This document shows positions 1 through 15,186 of a stretch of 64,000 nt of DNA, piece after piece (position 1 is the stretch's first letter; the number at the start of each line of letters is the position of its first letter). The stretch is from Littorina saxatilis (taxonomy: Eukaryota > Mollusca > Gastropoda > Littorinimorpha > Littorinidae), in contig NC_090246.1 of the NCBI RefSeq assembly GCF_037325665.1, positions 63,050,648-63,114,647 on the forward strand, written 5' to 3'. The position numbers were made by a program, and so were the translations under genes. The notes under the pieces are model-generated. The model saw only the letters and a program-made list of their open reading frames with translations. It had not been told where the DNA came from and ran no database searches.

Positions 1-272
1 CGACTTTCGGCCGCCATTGTGAATGCTATAGATCGGTTCTACATTTCTAACACAGTTTTCAACACGTGGTAGTAACTTATCCGAACGGTCTATGGGAAAG
101 AACTGTGTTTAGAACCCCTACAAGTACTTGGACAGTGGTTACCTCCCATTTAGTTTTCCGAAATGTCCTGAAATGTTGTTGACGCAAATCCCACATTGGC
201 AACATTTGTCTCAAGGTGTAAATTTGTTTGCTTTGTTTTCTCCATACCTCATGCATTGTGTTCTGTTTGCAG
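1..272 (+). other. Beta-catenin intron, 3' part
   Basis: Non-coding sequence before the first visible beta-catenin exon. It ends in a T-rich tract and TTTGCAG acceptor at 266-272. Short reading frames on both strands here show no recognisable protein. Confidence 0.8.
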
Positions 273-2776
273 TTGCTGTACTCTCCTATCGAGAACATCC
301 AGCGCGTGGCAGCAGGTGTGCTGTGTGAACTGGCCGCCGACAAGGAGGGCGCAGAGATGATTGAACAGGAGGGTGCTACAGCTCCTCTCACTGAGCTTCT
401 CCACTCCCGCAACGAAGGCGTTGGTAAGTGGAACCTGACAAACTAATAAGAAAACGTTTTCCATCCCAATCACAGAGGATGAGGTGCTGTGTGTTAAAAT
501 TGCTGAGAGAGAAAAAAAGGTGTAAATATAGCGTTAATATCAGAAAAGCGTCGATGGTCGTAACATTTTTTATCCCATTAGAACCTTTTTAAGTTTTTCT
601 GTGTTATAAAAAGAGTTGTTTTGTTTGAATTTGTGTCTTTTGTTTGTTAGATTGGGGTGTTTTTTCTTCCAGCTTGTGTATTTCGGGTTAATTTATTCTT
701 GTCTTCTTTCTTTAGCAACCTACGCTGCAGCAGTTCTGTTTCGCATGTCTGAAGACAAACCACAGGACTATAAAAAACGTCTTTCCATGGAACTGACCAG
801 CTCCCTGTACCGTGGAGACAACATGAATTGGTCTGAGGTGAGAGAATGTCCTCATTATGTTTAATCACTGTTTTTTTTTCAACAGGATTTTGTCACAAGT
901 GTTCCGGTCAATTTGTTCATGTGAAAAAGATTTGTGTTGAAGTACACAATTGTTTGGTGATTTTCTTCATTGACGTTTATCTTTTATTATGTTCCAATCA
1001 CAGGGTTCGTACAGGTCATGGAAAACCTGGAAAGTCATGGAATTTGATTTTTAATTTTCCAGGCCTGGAAAATCATGGAATTTCAATTCAAGTCATGGAA
1101 AGTCATGGAATTTAACAAAAATTAGAAAGAAAAAAAATTAACCTTTAGCACGCCAGCGGCTATTTTCGTCGCCCAGCCATTCCCCCCCCCCCCCCCCCCC
1201 CCCCTTGCCAGCCAGCAGCGATTTGCGTCGCCAGCACAAGGCTTGTTCGTATGACTAACTTCTCGTTCGTATTTGCATACGAGAATAACGGTATTTTTAA
1301 CGGCACTTGAGCCAAAGCGAGGCTCACTTCCTTCCGTTATCTTGTCGTGTCGTCTGCGCTGCATTTGAGTCGGTTTCGTCGAAGTTTTCTGCTTTTGTTT
1401 TTGCATCGATAAAGTACTTTAGCGCTTCGACAAGCAAGATGGAGGATGATGAGTTTGAAACTTTCTTTCGAGTTGTTTCTTGACAACAAAAAGTATGCGG
1501 AATTGGAACGAATTACCAAGGAAGATCTAAGATCTTCGCAATGAACTGTGTATCGCGGTGAAAAAAATGACAGTTCGTCAAGTCACAGTGACGGTTACGA
1601 AACGGAATTTACGAAAGTGCAGATGGATACAAACAGTGGCTGGTCCAGTCACAGGCGGAAGACTTTCTATGAAAGTATTGGTCCAGTGAACGATACCTTC
1701 TGCCTGTGGTCCAGTTTAGTGAAATGACAGGACCAGCAAACATTACCGATAATCTGACTGCGTAGCAAATGCTTGACTTGCTTGTCGAAGAGACACTGCG
1801 TAGAAACTGACTCAAATTCAGTGCAAAGCAAGCCAGTGTCAAAACTGGCAGTGACAAGACGTAAAAAGTTTGCGTGTTCGAAAATGGCGACCTGTGGATC
1901 TAGTCATGGAAAATGTTATTGAGGCTCATGGAAAAGTCATGGAATTTTGTTTCTAAAAACCAGTGGGGACCCTGCAATCATGTCTGTTTTTTTTAGTCTC
2001 CAAACATAATTTTTTGATTTATTCATGTTTTGCAGCCTCCTGGCTTTGAAGATGTTGGCGTGATGCCACAGGCAGAGGAGTCACGTGACCAGATGTACAC
2101 CGCACAGCATCCACCCCACCACGGTAGTCATGGAAGCATGTACAGCGGAGAGATGCAGGGTCGCCCTCCTGGTGGTAAGTGTCAGCTTCTTACTCTACAT
2201 CCATTATGATGTTAACCTGAGACTTCTTTCCTACCAGTTGTGACATAGTCACTATCCTGTGGGGAAACTCAACTGGCAGCCTGCTTTGTTGGTCTGTAAG
2301 TGTGTTCTCGTTTTATTTTCTTCTTCCATGGGAAGAGGATCTCCACATAAAAATGACTCTTTACTAATGTTGTTTATTCAAGTTTATGAAACTAGCTTTT
2401 TGAACAAAATATTTACGGAATTGAAACAAGCTGGTGTTGAATTTGTGACATTGTATGAAGTAAGGAGAGAATTGAATTTGAAAGCTTCTACATTTCAGCA
2501 GAATTGTCGGGTTATGGCGTAGCTTGACTCTCCTTGAACATGAGGTAGACATGACAAAGTTTTTTTTTTTGAGCAGGCTACGACCAAGTGCCTGTCAACT
2601 CCATGCAAGGCCTTGACCTTGGTGGCCCTGGTGCAGGTGGTGGCTACGGCAGCCACATGGACAACCTCCCTGACCTTGGCCCCACCTCTGACCTCAACTT
2701 TGACAACATCGGCCCGGACATGGGCCCACCTCCCGGAGACCAGGGCCCATCCATGTGGTTCGACACAGACCTGTAA
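273..2776 (+). CDS. CTNNB1: Beta-catenin, last four coding exons (partial, 5' end outside window)
   Basis: Beta-catenin links cadherins to the actin cytoskeleton and is the nuclear co-activator of Wnt/TCF signalling. Coding exons are 273-423, 716-837, 2036-2174 and 2577-2776, each with AG/GT borders; phases join in frame to give 203 residues and a TAA stop. The first two exons encode the last armadillo repeat and helix C, with [16 protein letters not shown] and [12 protein letters not shown], nearly identical to vertebrate beta-catenin. The last two encode the glycine- and proline-rich transactivation tail, ending WFDTDL; the terminal DTDL is the known PDZ-binding motif. Upstream armadillo repeats and the N-terminal destruction motif lie left of the window. 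Intron 2 of this set carries a DNA transposon (1001-1974). Recognition is from sequence memory and is very secure. Confidence 0.96.
1001..1974. mobile_element. Decayed cut-and-paste DNA transposon in beta-catenin intron
   Basis: The element begins CAGGGTTCGTAC and ends GGGGACCCTG, giving short terminal inverted repeats (CAGGGT at both ends). It is flanked by a perfect 6-bp duplication CAATCA at 995-1000 and 1975-1980. The termini contain repeated CATGGAAA / TCATGGAATTT motifs on the same strand at both ends (about 1017-1110 and 1905-1950). A short start ATGGAGGATGATGAG near 1439 is followed by a stop after a few codons, so no transposase is intact. It contains a poly-C tract at about 1183-1204. 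The TIR start suggests the hAT/IS3EU group; the 6-bp duplication length is what I see, the superfamily is inference. Confidence 0.7.
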
Positions 2777-5293
2777 CTGCTGGGGGTGAACGTGGCACTA
2801 GTCTGAAGGTGTTGGCACGCAGCAAGAAATCAAACGGTCCCAACCTCTTGTTGGCTTGTAAAGGGTGCACAAGGAACAAAATGCGAATAATGAAAAAGGA
2901 ATATAAGTAGCAAAGATCTCAATGGATCAGGAGACTAATCCAGCCGTTTTCGGGGAAGGTGCTCGATTTTTACATTGCCTTTTTAAAGTAACAAACTTGC
3001 TGGAAAGAGTTGTATAGAAGATGTGAAATTTTTAGAAGCTATTTTAAATTACTTTTTGAGAACGTTTTTATTTTACATTATATGGGGCACTGGAAGTGAT
3101 CCTTGTTCATCATGATAATGGATTTTATTAGGTATTCTGAACAAATGGTTTTACATGATGAACTTTTCCGTTCTCTGCGTAGGGAATCTCAGAATAGCAG
3201 CTGGTGTAGCTGGCACGGACCAAATTTTCAAGTGACTGACACATCATTACATTTCATAGACTGTTGCTTCCACCAAAAGCCAGCCAGCTGTTATGACAGA
3301 GTGGGATATCTGAAAATGGGATTGAACCTCAGGGGGGGAAAAAAGTTAAATCAAGGCTTTGTTGGAACCACCATTGCATGCGTTTTCATCTGGCCTGAGG
3401 TGCTGTAGCTGAACTTCTTAAAAAGATGTTGAGAATGGCAGATTTTGACCTGCTGAATAAGTATTTCTCTTCATCAATGTCACATTGCCGGTGCAGTTTC
3501 AGCATCTCAGACTGGGTCTCATTCATTTTGTCAATATCATAGCACAAAACACCAGTCGCACATTAACTTGCCTTTGTACACAAAACCATTATAGTTTGTA
3601 TCTTCAGCAAATATTTTGTATACATCCCGAGCCAAGGATTAAAATTACTTGCTGTATTTGGACTTGCATTGCACATGTCCTTTTCCCCTGTCCTTCTAAA
3701 ATTCTAATCATGTCCATCTACATTTTTCACTGTTCATTCTCCATAGACATTTCGTGAAAGAATTAGCACTTCCTATTGTGTATAGAAAGTGTTTATTGGT
3801 TAATATGTTTTTATGTAGGTTGTGATGGTTACTTTCAAAGCCTGTGTTATTATTCCCCAGCAGGTTTCAAGTTCAAAAGCTGCTAAACTTTTTGATTTTT
3901 CGTACTATTTGATGTTTCGTATCTCAGACAGAGAGTAAATAAGAGGTGTGCACAAACATAATTCAGAAAGAAGAAAGTATTGCTTGTGTCTCAACATAAT
4001 ATTTTGTTCTAAAGCACTGCCAGTAATCATATGTAATTTAACTGAAAATGACAGTACCATGATTAAAGTGAACACTTATGTAGTACATGTACCAGTAATT
4101 TTTCTGGATTTATGTGACAAGCTAACAATGTCTTTTGATCCAAAAATGTCTGTGCATAAAAAAAATGTGAGCACACACGGGTGACTGGGATTTGTTTATT
4201 TTGTGACTGAAGATAAAATATGATCTGATTTTACTTTGACATTTTGTTTTGTGTATGTGCATTTATACTTTTTGTCATGTGTAGACTAGCATGTTTTTGT
4301 CGTCCAAATGAACAATTGCAACACCAAACTGATGGCTGTGTCTTTTGTACAGTGAAATCTTCTGGGCAGATGTGCATCTGTCTGAGAATCCCACTTTGAA
4401 CTCTTTGTGGAGTGAGAGTTCACAAGTTTTTGTGCATGCTGTTACACTCTTGCTCCGACTTAAAAGTTCTGTTGATGGTTTTACTGTATTTTTGACCCAC
4501 TGGAGGGTGCAAAATGAACACAAGTGTGTCAGCCTTTAATTAAACAGACTTGTGGTCTTGATGTGGCTTCAGGTTCACAAACACAAGGATATTGTAATTG
4601 TGCTTTTATTTATCCTTGGCAAGTTGAGGAACACCGCAATGAATGTTGAGAAGGCTGCCACTTAGACTTGGCTGTTGATTTTACAACCTTTGTGCCGTCG
4701 TCCAAACAAAAATGTTACAAACTAAATTTCACCCTGGAGTTCATCGTTCACTGTACATACCATCCCATTTCGTTCCTTTGTCATGCGTAGTATTTACTTT
4801 TATGGTAACGTCTGTAAGATGTGTTGTGTGTGCATATCCTGTCTTTTCTTTTTATCTGTATCATTTTCCTGAATCAATGCCAGGGTGGTTTCCATTTTGT
4901 AGACTGCATGCAGAGACTGAGTAAAGTCCAATTTGTACCTTGAGTCTTTGTTATTTGTGTGTTTGCAAGCTGAGAGTGGCTGGATACTACACATAAACTG
5001 ACATGTTCACTGCAAGGCTGTGATGACAAGTTTTATTTGCAAAATTCACTCGACTTCACCATAACCCATTCATCTTTTCACTTGCATACATAGCATTCTC
5101 TAGCCTAGTAGACGAGGCAAAGCACATCTGCTTCAGAAACTGATTGGAGAAACTTAATTTCTTCTCTATATGTACAAACTTTGTACTTTTTTTTATCTGT
5201 TAAATGGGGGTCCAAGGTAATCGAGATATTTTGACACCGTTCACTGTTCGATTCTCTGCAAGCTCCAAACTGAAGTTGGTTCCTAACTATATA
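2777..5293 (+). other. Beta-catenin 3' UTR and intergenic sequence
   Basis: No coding gene is seen. The AT-rich stretch after the beta-catenin stop is probably a long 3' UTR: an ATTAAA hexamer at 4539-4544 is the clearest polyadenylation candidate. Reading frames up to about 100 codons occur on both strands but none resembles a known protein. The stretch is unusually free of repeats for this window, which supports transcript status. Confidence 0.5.
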
Positions 5294-5385
5294 TACACTC
5301 TTCAAAAAAAGTTAAGGACCGGTTGAAAAAACGGATCTAATTATAAAAAAATTGCCAAAAAATTAAACTGACATAATAATTAAAA

Positions 5386-6908
5386 AATTTGTTTGTTTGT
5401 TTGTTTAACGCCCAGCCGACCACGAAGGGCCATATCAGGGCGGTGCTGCTTTGACATATAACGTGCGCCACACGCAAGACAGAAGTCGCAGCACAGGCTT
5501 CATGTCTCACCCAGTCACATTATTCTGACACCGGACCAACCAGTCATAGCACTAACCCCATAATCAGACATGGGACTGGTCCGATTTTTATCGGAATTCC
5601 GATATTTTCCTTAGCTCACAGACCATTCTTGAGATCGATGCAAATTCGTTGAGAAAAAAGGGGGGAGGGGGGTGGTGGTATGAACCGTTCAGCTGAAGCT
5701 GTCTGCGTCTGAAGTCAGTGCATTCGCACCCCAGCACTCGCATGAACTCATAGCAGTATCATGGGTCGCGTTTGATTGGCTGTCGATCTCCGACGATTAT
5801 CGCCGGGGCTTAATTATTCACCGATGGCGGTTTGTGGGTTGTTTTGATTGGCTGCCGATCTCCAAACGCCGAAGGTGAAAAAGGTAGCATCATGGCGTCT
5901 GGATTCCGTATTGTTTTGTCGGCTGTGGAAGTCTTACGATCGACGACCAAAGTGTGAAAAACAAGTGGAAAGCCAACTGGCTGTCAGAAGAAGTGACTGT
6001 CCCTATCAACAACAAAGAAAGGCGCCAGCTCATTGGCGACAGTATCGCCAAGATATCCATTCCCGGTCAGGCCGTGTGCACGTGGTGCGACAACGGCCAC
6101 TACGTGGTGAAATACGGACTTGGTGTAGCATCTATGCATGGGGCAAGCTAGGAAAAGATAACTCTCGCTGCAAACCACGCCCACTCAAAAATCCGGTCGG
6201 CGATTTGGCTCCGGACCCCAGGGTCAGGTTACGGCAAAGTACGTCGTTTTGAGTGGTTGGTTGTGGACGATACTGACCGGTACCACTAGCAGATACATAG
6301 GGCTAGAGGTGCATCGACATTTTTTTGGCCATGTCGCGAGAATTCTGTAAAATAAACTTATGCAAGCGAACTTTTGTCATTTTTTTCTTTTTGCGATAGG
6401 GCGAGTGCACCACCGAAATTAGTTGATGAGAACGTAGTCGGGTGTTTCATCTTTCATTAGCAACTGAAAAAATAAGGGGAAAGTTTTGTGTGTGTGTGTG
6501 ATTGTTATAAATCACACTTTTGTTTGAAATGCTAAAACATATTATTCTTGTGGGTTTTATAGCTTTTTAAAAAGGCATGATCTCATTTTTTGCTATCAGG
6601 AGAGGCCCCAAAATGGCCTTTATAATTCTAACATTCATTTTCCGTCAGGAGGGCTTCGCCCCCCTGAACCCCCTACCGGGGCGTTGCCCCTGGACCCCAC
6701 CAGGGGCCGCTTAGGCCCCTGGACCCCGGCTCACTTTCCTACTTTTTGAACATTTGCTGGTCTCATGTCTGATAATGCCAGACGCCAGGCGGAACAGCCA
6801 CTAGATTGCCAATTTTAAAGTCTTAGGTATGACCCGGCCGGCTGGGGTTCGAACCCACGACCTCCCGATAACGGGGCGGACGCCTTACCACTAGGCCAAC
6901 CGTGCCGG
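5386..6908 (-). mobile_element. tRNA-derived SINE (family A), split by a DNA transposon
   Basis: Read on the minus strand, the head at 6908 begins CCGGCACGGTTGGCCTAGTG, with an A-box-like TGGCCTAGTGG and a B-box GGTTCGAACCC near 6845. The 3' end is a (CAAA)n tail near 5386-5405. A 9-bp duplication TAATTAAAA flanks it (5377-5385 and 6909-6917), as expected for LINE-driven insertion. Its body is interrupted by the element at 5565-6771; without it the SINE is about 315 bp. Confidence 0.85.
5565..6771 (+). mobile_element. hAT-like DNA transposon with 5-bp target duplication, inserted in a SINE
   Basis: Ends are CAGACATGGGACTGG and, at the right, the complement of CAGACATGAGACCAGC. ATAAT is duplicated at 5560-5564 and 6772-6776, and removing the element restores a normal SINE body. 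Inside, about 5954-6151 encodes a short ORF with VKNKWKANWLSEE and VCTWCDNGHY, reminiscent of the BED/TTF-type zinc fingers at the start of hAT transposases, but no catalytic domain follows. Around 6655-6730 there is a run of GGGCTTCGCCCCC-like inverted GC motifs. The 5-bp duplication would fit the hAT5 group; that assignment is inference. Confidence 0.7.
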
Positions 6909-7185
6909 TAATTAAAAGATTAATGTGTTTGAATTAACAAATGAACAATGAGTCTTGACCTAGAATTTTATTTGGCAGGCAGAGTTATTTCCCTTTGTGT
7001 GACTTCTCAAAAGCTGCAATTAGGAAGAAAAAGGGGTGTTTTTTATAGCCCCATGAAATTTGCGCAACGCATGCCAGGGCAAAAGGTTGTGATGCACATG
7101 CTATAACAGGGTCCTGGCTATGAACATCGCTCACCAGCTTGTGTTTAAAGGTTGACACGCTGACACAATTATGCACAGTAGAAAC

Positions 7186-8134
7186 ATGCCCCCACAAGAA
7201 AACAGCGATTTGGATAGAGGAAGGGCAATAGGATGGCTACAAGACGGTGTTGCTGCCAGGCAAGTGGCCCAGAGGCTTGCAATGGCTCCCTCTGTCATCA
7301 TCAGACTAAAACAGAGATTCCACGCACCTGGAAGAGTGCAGGAGCGACAACGTTCTGGTCGGCCCCGAGTCACCACACAAAGAAAGGATCGCTTCATTCA
7401 GAGGCAGGCCATGCAACAAAGAATGGCTACGGCAAACAACATTAGGCAACGCCTACAAGCTACCACCAACACTGTTGTTAGTGGTCAGACGATCCGAAAC
7501 CGCGTACACAACTTTGGCTTGCGTGCAAGGCGTCCAGTCCGAGGAACAACCCAGACTGCTAATCACAGAGCAGCTCGCCGAGCCTGGTGCACTCAACATG
7601 TGAGGTGGCAACGTCAGCAGTGGGCTCAGGTGTTGTTTACAGATGAGTCCCACTTTTGCTTGGAACCTGCTGATGGTCGCATCCGAGTGTGGAGGCGTCG
7701 CGGAGAGCGCTTCGCAGGAGGCGCTGTTCTGGAACGACAGCGTTTTGGCGGAGGCTCTGTACCATGTAGTGGGCAAATTGACCGGTGTCCGCTACCAGAA
7801 TGAGATCCTGCAACCCCTGGTCGTTCCAGCCCTCCAAGCAATCGGCCCTCGTGCGATTCTTCAGGATGACAACGCACCTCCCAATCGCTCTGCAGCTGTA
7901 AACACCTTCATCCAGCAGGCCAGGGTCAACAGGATGCTGTGGCCAGCCAACAGCCCGGACCTGAACCCCATAGAGCAACATCACCCTCCTCCTGCCAATC
8001 TGGGTCAACTGCTGCAATGGCTCCAGCAGGAGTGGAATGGAGTTCCCAGAGCATTCATATGCAACCTGATCCACTCCATGCGCCAACGATGTGTTGAATG
8101 CCTGGCACACAACGGAGGGCACACGCGTTATTGA
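7186..8134 (+). pseudogene. Tc1-family transposase pseudogene (DD34E)
   Basis: Reading starts at the methionine of MPPQENSDLDRGRAIGWLQD; an in-frame ATG at 7171 is also possible. The N-terminal half shows the paired-like helix-turn-helix (GVAARQVAQRLAMAPSVI) and the RSGRPR GRPR-like motif. The catalytic triad is visible: first Asp in FTDESHF (about 7641), second Asp in LQDDNAPPNR, and Glu in SPDLNPIEQ, with 34 residues between the second Asp and the Glu. The first frame runs well to RFGGGSV, then coding continues in another frame from VVGKLTGVRYQNEIL; the family's conserved segment between these is missing, so a small out-of-frame deletion near 7757-7768 broke the gene. It ends HTRY and TGA. 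The transposase would cut and paste the surrounding inverted-repeat element. Confidence 0.9.
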
Positions 8135-8267
8135 CACTGATTCACATTGTTGTGAATTCCATTTTCGAGGGTTGTCACGTTTGACACACTCTAGCTAAAT
8201 TGTCGCTGCCGCGTTCGATCTTTGCTTTGTTTGTCATTACTCCTTGGTTGTTGAATTATATAATTTT

Positions 8268-9134
8268 AACAAGTCGCGTAAGGCGAAAATACAATATTTA
8301 GTCAAGTAGCTGTCGAACTCACAGAATGAAACTGAACGCAATGCCATTTTTCAGCAAGACCGTATACTCGTAGCATCGTCAGTCCACCGCTCATGGCAAA
8401 GGCAGTGAAATTGACAAGAAGAGCGGGGTAGTAGTTGCGCTAAGAAGGATAGCACGCTTTTCTGTACCTCTCTTTGTTTTAACTTTCTGAGCGTGTTTTT
8501 AATCCAAACATATCATATCTATATGTTTTTGGAATCAGGAACCGACAAGGAATAAGATGAAAGTGTTTTTAAATTGATTTGGACAATTTAATTTTGATAA
8601 TAATTTTTATATGTTTAATTTTCAGAGCTTGTTTTTAATCCAAATATAACATATTTATATGTTTTTGGAATCAGAAAATGATGGAGAATAAGATGAACGT
8701 AAATTTGGATCGTTTTATAAATTTTTATTTTTTTTTACAATTTTCAGATTTTTAATGACCAAAGTCATTAATTAATTTTTAAGCCACCAAGCTGAAATGC
8801 AATACCGAAGTCCGGGCTTCGTCGAAGATTACTTGACCAAAATTTGAACCAATTTGGTTGAAAAATGAGGGCGTGACAGTGCCGCCTCAACTTTCACGAA
8901 AAGCCGGATATGACGTCATCAAAGACATTTATCAAAAAAATGAAAAAAACGTTCGGGGATTTCATACCCAGGAATTCTCATGTCAAATTTCATAAAGATC
9001 GGTCCAGTAGTTTAGTCTGAATCGCTCTACACACACACACAGACAGACAGACAGACACACGCACATACACCACGACCCTCGTTTCGATTCCCCCTCGATG
9101 TTAAAATATTTAGTCAAAACTTGACTAAATATAA
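8268..9134 (-). mobile_element. Helentron-like non-autonomous element, family 1 copy 1
   Basis: On the minus strand the 3' end is a hairpin TCGCCTTACGCGA followed by CTTG and then T. Subterminal inverted repeats TATTTAGTCAAG / CTTGACTAAATA lie near both ends. A (CA)n tract and the palindromic TGACGTCA (8911-8918) are internal. No target duplication is visible. This combination is that of HINEs, the non-autonomous Helentrons typified by Drosophila DINE-1. No coding capacity. The element lies in the 3' part of the Tc1-like transposon. Confidence 0.75.
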
Positions 9135-9982
9135 AACAAGTCGCGTAAGGCGAAAATACAATATTTAGTCAAGTAGCTGCCATTTTTCAGCAAGACCGTA
9201 TACTCTTAGCATCGTCAGTCCACCGCTCATGGCAAAGGCAGTGAAATTGACAAGAAGAGCGGGGTAGTAGTTGCGCTAAGAAGGATAGCACGCTTTTCTG
9301 TACCTCTCTTTGTTTTAACTTTCTGAGCGTGTTTTTAATCCAAACATATCATATCTATATGTTTTTGGAATCAGGAACCGACAAGGAATAAGATGAAAGT
9401 GTTTTTAAATTGATTTGGACAATTTAATTTTGATAATAATTTTTATATATTTAATTTTCAGAGCTTGTTTTTAATCCGAATATAACATATTTATATGTTT
9501 TTGGAATCAGCAAATGATGGAGAATAAGATAAACGTAAATTTGGATCGTTTTATAAATGTTTATTTTTTTTTACAATTTTCCGATTTTTAATGACCAAAG
9601 TCATTAATTAATTTTTAAGCCACCAAGCTGAAATGCAATACCGAACCCCGGGCTTCGTCGAAGATTACTTGACCAAAATTTGAACCAATTTGGTTGAAAA
9701 ATGAGGGCGTGACAGTGCCGCCTCAACTTTCACGAAAAGCCGGATATGACGTCATCAAAGACATTTATCAAAAAAATGAAAAAAACGTATGGGGATATCA
9801 TACCCAGGAACTTTCATGTCAAATTTCATAAAGATCGGTCCAGTAGTTTGGTCTGAATCGCTCTACACGCACGCACACACACACACACACATACACACAC
9901 ACACACACACATACACCACGACCCTCGTCTCGATTCCCCCTCGATGTTAAAATATTTAGTCAAAACTTGACTAAATGTAAAA
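9135..9982 (-). mobile_element. Helentron-like non-autonomous element, family 1 copy 2
   Basis: Same layout as the neighbouring copy and joined to it with no spacer at 9134/9135. It lacks about 29 bp near its 3' hairpin that the other copies have. Diagnostic bases (CCGAATATAAC, CAGCAAATGATGG) match copy 4 at 58866 rather than its immediate neighbour. TGACGTCA lies at 9747-9754. Confidence 0.75.
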
Positions 9983-10220
9983 ATGAAAGAATTCGGTCTT
10001 GTCTGTTTTGTGTGGCGTGCTTGTAAAAAAGTGATCCTTAACTTTTTTTGAAGAGTGTATCTGAAAAAAATTTGACAGAAGGAGAAGGGGGAAGGGGTGG
10101 TGTGTGTTCACAAATCATGAAATGGGAACACCTGAAACCTTAATGTTGAAATACCTTGCTTTATAAAAAAAATTTTAAATGCTTGCGTACAAAATGTGTA
10201 TTCTGTAAAATCTCCACAGC

Positions 10221-10801
10221 AATAGACAATGATCGGAAATAACTTGTCATTTTTTCTTAAAGGGTTATCAGGCCTGGGAATGATACACCTCTCGTCGTAA
10301 ATACGACGAAGTCCTTTTCTAATTGTGTAAAAAAAGAGCCTCTGTGTGCCCTTAAAAATGCTTAAAACACAAAATGTTCCCGTCAGTACGCCCAAACCAC
10401 TTTTACTCATTCCCAGGCCTGGTTATAAAGGTGTTGCTTTTTCTTTAAAACACAAAGGCAAAATACATGCGACATTGTAGGCCAATCACTAGCGAGTGTG
10501 CCAGTGAAACCATGATGACTTACATCCCAATGATATTTGGCATCAATCTGCTTTCAGCACTGTCTGCTCAATAAAACGCTCTTTTCGTTGGAAAGTAGGC
10601 ACGTTGGAGCTGACTATTGGCATTACCAATGTGATCACAGCCCTCAGTGCAGAGATCGCCGACCATGTGTGATGATACGCCACTCGCAAGTGATTGGCCT
10701 TCAATGTTTTGTTTAGTTCCCCCCCCCAGTGTTTCCAAGGAAAAGCAACTCATCCACAACCCGTACAAATCCAAAAAAGTGATTTCCAGAATTCGTCTAT
10801 T
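10221..10801. mobile_element. AATAGAC-type MITE, copy 1
   Basis: Begins AATAGACAATGATCGGAAAT and ends with the imperfect complement, ...CCAGAATTCGTCTATT. Related copies lie at 34878-35086 (same ends) and about 14664-14915. All contain a conserved middle around CCAGTCACTAGCGAG. A second MITE (10269-10421) is inserted in this copy. Confidence 0.55.
10269..10421. mobile_element. hAT-like MITE with perfect ends and 5-bp duplication
   Basis: Perfect inverted ends CAGGCCTGGGAATGA / TCATTCCCAGGCCTG, 153 bp in all, flanked by GTTAT at 10264-10268 and 10422-10426. No coding capacity. Its interior holds a small palindrome around TCGTCGTAAATACGACGA. Confidence 0.75.
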
Positions 10802-10954
10802 CACTGAACAAACATTCCATTTTGATCGAGCACATACACACAGATATTACACAATGACCACACAAAAATATGAACATCATCTGGGATTGAACTGGAATAC
10901 AAAAGCACCGAGTGTTGGAAACGTTGACGAAGGACACTAGCCCTCCATCTTGTG

Positions 10955-15186
<4,232 letters not shown>

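Larger units (their letters stand above)
5296..10057 (+). mobile_element. Tc1/mariner-like transposon, inflated by nested insertions
   Basis: Perfect inverted ends of about 23 bp: CACTCTTCAAAAAAAGTTAA at 5296 and its complement ending at 10057, each flanked by a TA target duplication (5294-5295 and 10058-10059). Tc1 sequence proper is 5296-5376, about 6909-8267 and 9983-10057, roughly 1.5 kb, normal for the family. The remainder is a SINE (5386-6908) that itself holds an hAT-like element (5565-6771), and two abutting Helentron-like elements (8268-9134, 9135-9982). The transposase at 7186-8134 is broken, so the element is non-autonomous. Confidence 0.9.
10060..10954. other. Intergenic sequence between beta-catenin and NABP, mostly MITE
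   Basis: Contains two nested MITEs (10221-10801 and 10269-10421) and probably the 3' UTR of NABP on the minus strand. I see no gene and no convincing polyadenylation hexamer for NABP here. Confidence 0.5.

Noticed and set aside
5848-6252. 134-codon frame as a host gene
   Set aside because: Lies inside an hAT-like transposon; the overlapping frame (5954-6151) with VCTWCDNGHY is the more protein-like one and is only a fragment.
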